Source of the DNA: Globomyces pollinis-pini
Lineage: Eukaryota > Chytridiomycota > Chytridiomycetes > Rhizophydiales > Globomycetaceae
Direction of reading: 5' to 3'
NCBI GenBank assembly: GCA_025399215.1
Contig: MU621172.1
Location: 1 to 63,315 of the forward strand
Length of the DNA stretch: 63,315 nt
Below the pieces are notes generated by a model that had not been told where the DNA came from, ran no database searches, and saw nothing but the letters and a program-made list of their open reading frames with translations. Both the position numbers and the translations under genes were made by a program. Below, one piece after another: positions 59,037-63,315 of the stretch. How positions within the stretch are numbered: position 1 is the stretch's first letter; every line of letters begins with the position of its first letter.

Positions 59037-59224
59037 TATTATGCTTTGTGATTTGTATATTACCCGTTTTATGATTCAACTGACATGTTCTGCTATCATG
59101 CTTTACAGCAACCACTTAAAATAAACAATCATTTGTCTCAATCGTATTACTATCTTCTAAAGCCAACCACGAAATTTTACAACAATTTATAAATATCAAA
59201 CAAGAGAAAAGATATATAAAAAGT

Positions 59225-62200
59225 TTACATGGATAAAGATCCACAAGATTTCTCGATACCCCAATATTCAGCCAGATTACGGTAATTGATACGAGTCATT
59301 GAATGGTTGGATGCAAAGAATTGTGCGAGTACTTCAAATTCTTGATCAGAGACACCCAAATTCATTCGGTTCAATACCGATCGGAATTGATTGGTGGTGA
59401 TTGTTCCTAAAGTTAAAGCATCTTTATAATACCTTCTTTTACGAAATCGTAATCTTCCATGTAGCTGAATGCGTCAATACGACGTTGGTTGATTCGCTCT
59501 TGGAGTCGTTTCATTACTTGTTGTAGAATAATTTCTTTGGCTGGTGATAATTGATTGACCATTGTATCCGTTTCCCATCTAAGTTTGAGTTAAAGATCCG
59601 TTTAATTACCCATTTGAATATACATTGAAATCTACCAAGCCTTCCGTTGGTGCTTTCTCAAGACCTTTTTTCGTGAATACCGATTCAACTTCATCTGAAA
59701 AATCAACGTATCGCACTGTATTCTGAGGCCCTTGAAAATGTTTCTCCAGTAATGCCAAATCAGCCTGTTCAATCATTAGATTTATATACATTACATTTGT
59801 CAAATCAGAAAATAACACTTTACAAGCACGTTTAAATTCATCTGGTGATATTTTTCCATGTCGTAAATGATCAAAATCAGACATAAAATCAATCACACGA
59901 ATACGTTCTGATTTTGCCTAACAAATTAAAAACAACAACAAACCTTCATTTTAATCTTCATCATCAATTGATCGAATTCAGTAGTATTAGGTTGAGAATT
60001 TGTATTTAGATTCAATTTCTTTTTCAATCCAAGAGATTTGATCATTACTTTTCCATTCAATTCTCGTTCCTCCATTTCCACTCGATTTTCCAATTCTTTT
60101 AGGAATAAAAAGTAACAGATATTGGTCCCGACATCGTTTATATAGTTGTATTCTTCTTTTTGCAAAGGTAGCGTTTTGGCCCAACGTTTACATAATACTT
60201 CGAATTCTTCTTCTTTCACTTCATAACCCATAAACGTCAAACACTGTCGAAATTGAGATTTTGTAACGTGTCCTAATCCACTTGCCACCTTGTCTAAATC
60301 CTCAAAAAAGGGTTTAACACTATCTTTTTGAATTCGCAGATGGTTGATGAAATTTTCCATAGTTCTTGCCAGGATTTCTTCTTCCTTTGGAGTCAATCTA
60401 TTCTGTAAAGTATTTGAAAAAGGCGTAAGTTCTGTTCCTTGTACATGAACAAACGTTGGTTTAGATTCTAAATGGGATTCTCCAAACACTGATATGAATG
60501 ATCATTATATGATTACCATGGTTAACATCATCTACAAAATTCTTCCAGAGACAGCAATTGTTTTTACGTTCATCTTTGTAATGCTGACAAATCAGATCAA
60601 TATCCTCATCATTTAGTTTTTGTCCAATCTTGTGAACACCACGAACAAAATCTTCTTTACGAATAGAATAGGATCGTAGTTTATCAAAATCCCTAAAGAA
60701 TTCTGAAATTTGAACTCTCTTGGATACTACATAAATTTGAATTTTGTCCATCAATTCTTTGATGTCTGGTTGACGTTTACGATTGCCTTTTGACTGTGCA
60801 CTAGTTGAACTAGTTTTGTCACCCTTTCCATGTGTTTGTCGATAATGATTATACGCTAAAATTAATGCTTATAATTTACTTTCTGGATCAACGTTTCGTA
60901 TGAATTCCATATAGTTTATTCGACCATCTTTTTCATCAGAATATTTTCGAAAGAGTATGTGTAAATCTTCCTCAGATAGATTTAGTCCCATCATAGTTAA
61001 TAATCTACTGAAATGTGATTTTGTGACTCGGCCCATGTTTCCTAAATATTTTTCATAATCTTTGAAAAATGGTGAGAGTAACAATCTTCGTTCTTTCATA
61101 AGAGTGTGTAATCGATGTATTATTTTCTTAAAACTCTCTTCCTCTGAAGGTTCTAATGGATTGGAACTTTGAATTAACCATTCTCGGGATGGTGGTTTTA
61201 AATCGCATAATGGATTTTGTTCCAAATTGTTGATGGTAAAAACTAAAATATTACAAAGTGTGAGCAATACCTGTATCGATATTACTGCACATATCTCGAT
61301 AATTGGCACGTCCATCTGCGGTTGCGTATTTCTTGACCAATACTTGTAGTCCACTTTCTTCTACTGGTAATCTTGCTAGTACAATTCCTGTTAAAAACTA
61401 AAGATGAACCGATATTTGAATTACTTGAGATTGAGTGACTACACCAGAATTGTGCCGATCATAATCTTTAAAAAATTCGGTCAATCTTAATCTGTTTTTG
61501 TACACAAATTGCTTGATTTTGTCTTCAACAATTGTATCTAAAGGTTCCTCATTTGTAGTGACAGTCGTATGAAGAACTTCTTCTGTTCCAATTGGTGGAT
61601 AATCACCAGGAACATTCTTGAAGCGGTGTAGTAGTTGTGTTTCATAAAGTGCAGGTCTGGGAGCTATAATAAGAATCAGAATATTCGCCATAATTACGTT
61701 TTCTAGTAACGTCTGTATGTAGTTTGAAGTAATTGACCGTTTCTGAATGCGAATCACCGTATCTTTCCAATAATAGATCTTCTTCATCGATACTTAAAAG
61801 ATTTTGAGGCATCCCACGACGAAATTGATTATAATTCACCCATCCTGTTTGGGTTAAAGCAACCTGGATTACCTTTTTTGTGCTTGTCAAAGTCCGTAAA
61901 CCATGACTTTGGGTCTGTACCGTGATGTTGACCATATGCTTTTAACCTTTTCAATACTTCTTTTAATGTTGCCAATGATTTGGGACTAACAGGGCGACGG
62001 AATGGTAATTCAACATTTTGTATTGGTACCTCGCCCACCTTAAATGCTTGAGCTCCAAATACTTTTCATTAAATAGATGTCCACTATACCTTTATCAATG
62101 TTGTCAACAAACTCTCTCCATTTTATCATATTTGAGTTTGGTACACGATATTCTTCCACAATGATCTGAACCTCTTCTGGTGTTAGATGATGACCTTTTC

Positions 62201-62448
62201 CTCTTTCTAATGACCCAGCAATACATCTAATGAAACGGGACTCTGTCATCAATCCACTTCGTAATGGATCAAAGTCATGGAATAATTCAGGCAATCGAAT
62301 TCTCATTCCATAAATATTTGCTCCATATTTTAATTCTACACTTTGTAATTGCTTTCGATTAGCAATCTACCAATTAAACATTGATCTTTCGATTTTTTAC
62401 GGATTTATCTGACGGAAGCTCTGGTAAAGATACCAAATCAGTATTCAT
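59225..62448 (-). CDS. Multi-EF-hand protein of the EFCAB6 / ciliary type
   Basis: Start MNTDLVSLPELPSDKS at 62448, spliced over 34 nt to IANRKQLQSVELKYG. The ~950-residue body is a repeating unit: a helix ending in (F/L)xDFDxxRxG, then (V/I)T..QF..(C/L)L..MG..L.EE....L..+Y....... I.Y..F...ID. At least nine such degenerate EF-hand pairs are visible (FHDFDPLRSG, FFKDYDRHNSG, FFRDFDKLRSY, FMSDFDHLRHG and others). The ends are WGIEKSCGSLSM and TAA at 59225-59227. Most loops lack full Ca2+ ligands. Relatives are typical of ciliated eukaryotes. A dozen or more introns. Confidence 0.82.
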
Positions 62449-62465
62449 TTGATAAAGATGATTGA

Positions 62466-62475
62466 ATAACGCGAA
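62466..62475. promoter_or_regulatory. CGCG promoter motif before the EF-hand gene
   Basis: ATTTCGCGTTATTC on the minus strand (CGCG at 62470-62473), 22 nt upstream of the ATG at 62448. Confidence 0.4.
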
Positions 62476-62592
62476 ATCGATTTGTTCACTTCATTATGAA
62501 TGATGTCATCAATTTGAACAATCAACGAAGAGCTAAAAATTCAATGATAGACAAAGAGTTTTGTAAATAGTATATTATACATGGAACTAAGT

Positions 62593-62760
62593 TTAAGACT
62601 TAAAGTATTTTCGTTTAATGAGAGGGAACAGTCTTTCATTTGCAGGTAGTTGTCTTTCAACCAGAAAATAAGCAAACACTCCAATCCCAAAGAATAGAAA
62701 AGGGTCGGTTCTGGTTGAAATAAATGCTGTATATCGTACTGCACCTTGAGTCAATGACAT
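62593..62760 (-). CDS. NCE101: NCE101-like small membrane protein
   Basis: 55 aa from ATG 62760 (MSLTQGAVRYTAFISTRTDPFLFFGIGVFAYF...). A single helix (FLFFGIGVFAYFLV) is followed by ERQLPANERLFPLIKRKYFKS. The pattern Y..F....DP......G..+Y...ER......L..L+KR matches the fungal NCE101 family. A longer start at 62829 is possible, but a TTTTTTTTTCAG acceptor-like run just upstream suggests a 5'UTR intron. Its role in non-classical export in yeast is only loosely defined. Confidence 0.65.
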   Translation of the reverse strand: MSLTQGAVRYTAFISTRTDPFLFFGIGVFAYFLVERQLPANERLFPLIKRKYFKS

Positions 62761-63064
62761 TCTCAAAACTGAAAAAAAAAGTAAAATCGACGGACATATA
62801 AAAACGGACTTCAATTTGGTTATTTGCATTTGAACTTACTGTTTGAATTGCTTTATTGTGTTAGTTCTGCTATCTTTACTAAGCAATTGTGAAGCTGTCA
62901 ACACTGGCAATTATGTTCAATCACATCCAAAAAAAACTGCAATTAGATTGTGTTTATTGTTAAGAATTAAAGAATTAAACGAAACGAGGTTCATTTATGT
63001 AAACGACTTCATTTTGTTTAATAAAAACGCGTCCTTTGATTTTTCAATTCTTAGTACGGTTCTG
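62761..63064. promoter_or_regulatory. Divergent promoter region with CGCG
   Basis: 304 bp between the NCE101-like ATG (minus) and the partial membrane protein ATG (plus). AAAACGCGTCC lies at 63024-63034, 34 nt before the plus-strand ATG. Confidence 0.4.
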
Positions 63065-63315
63065 ATGAATACCGAGCGGATAGTAGCAGGTGCTGTTGCA
63101 ATTGGGACCAGTCTAATTCTTTTTATCCAACTCCTGTTTATTGGGCGGAATCTATCCACTAATTCTTTACGAGTTGCCATTTTTTGTCAGGTATTGACCT
63201 GCCTGTTACGCAACATTCCGTTGATATTGGAGCTCCTGGTACCTCTTCAACCAGAAGTTTGCAAAGCAGTAGTGATGACTGGGTTTGTATTTTATTTGTT
63301 ATGGAGTATTTTGGT
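63065..63315 (+). CDS. Membrane protein, 5' part only
   Basis: The frame is open from ATG 63065 to the window end with no stop, so only ~83 N-terminal residues are seen. It has a helix AGAVAIGTSLILFIQLLFIG, a second around LRVAIFCQVLTCLLRNIPLILELL, and a third starting VVMTGFVFYLLWSIL. Multi-pass. No family is recognised from this part. A CGCG motif sits 34 nt upstream. Confidence 0.5.
   Translation, partial: MNTERIVAGAVAIGTSLILFIQLLFIGRNLSTNSLRVAIFCQVLTCLLRNIPLILELLVPLQPEVCKAVVMTGFVFYLLWSIL

Noticed and set aside
62995..63180. 61-aa minus-strand ORF at the window end
   Set aside because: It is antisense to an open plus-strand frame with clear membrane helices running off the window.

Overview
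This is a nuclear segment of a gene-dense, AT-rich fungal genome. Fungal markers are two velvet-domain genes, a Cdc24-type RhoGEF with a C-terminal PB1 domain, a farnesyl-diphosphate squalene synthase, an NCE101-like peptide and a PB1/PX/BAR trafficking set. A long array of paired EF-hand modules resembling EFCAB6-type ciliary proteins, together with spliceosomal introns of only about 25-35 nt (many GT...AG introns of 25-29 nt can be placed exactly), points to an early-diverging, probably zoosporic (flagellated) lineage. That placement is an inference; the species is not recognised. The standard genetic code fits throughout. Most apparent stop codons or frame changes inside genes are explained by these tiny introns.

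Layout. 1-6 kb: end of an unknown gene, NOC3 (minus), a 67-aa secreted peptide and squalene synthase. 6-10 kb: a quinone-oxidoreductase-like MDR enzyme, an acid lipase, a small protein with two VHFND motifs, then a gene-free stretch with three stacked inverted repeats. 10-20 kb: an intronless secreted alpha-amylase with CBM20, a Vps5/SNX1 sorting nexin divergent from a long-chain polyprenyl diphosphate synthase (COQ1 type), a hypothetical protein, and an FHA-domain CaMK/Chk2-like kinase. 20-31 kb: tandem velvet genes, a seven-helix membrane protein, a LysM + UBA-like protein, a VARP/VPS9-type Rab GEF, a secreted protein made of three copies of an unrecognised cysteine-paired module, and DAHP synthase. 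31-45 kb: two tandem but divergent Sec1/Munc18 genes (the first with a long disordered tail), PKA catalytic subunit, the Golgi coiled-coil protein CASP, and an LKB1-like kinase with many RRxS sites. 45-63 kb: a Thg1-like 3'-5' polymerase, secreted Cys-rich and CAP proteins, a phospholipid methyltransferase, a small mitochondrial membrane protein, an MFS monocarboxylate-type transporter, a PPR-like protein, Cdc24, an F-box/ankyrin protein, the EF-hand array, an NCE101-like peptide and the start of a membrane protein.

The genes are individually transcribed and do not form operons. Themes recur: membrane traffic (sorting nexin, VPS9 GEF, two SM proteins, CASP), isoprenoids (squalene synthase, COQ1), signalling (PKA, LKB1-like, FHA kinase, Cdc24, velvet) and secreted proteins for feeding or host contact (amylase, CAP, Cys-rich, repeat protein, small peptide). 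Secreted-protein and transporter genes tend to have a TATA box 28-50 nt upstream of the start. Many other genes instead carry a CGCG core next to T- or A-rich sequence just upstream of the start, and several carry TGACGTGA.
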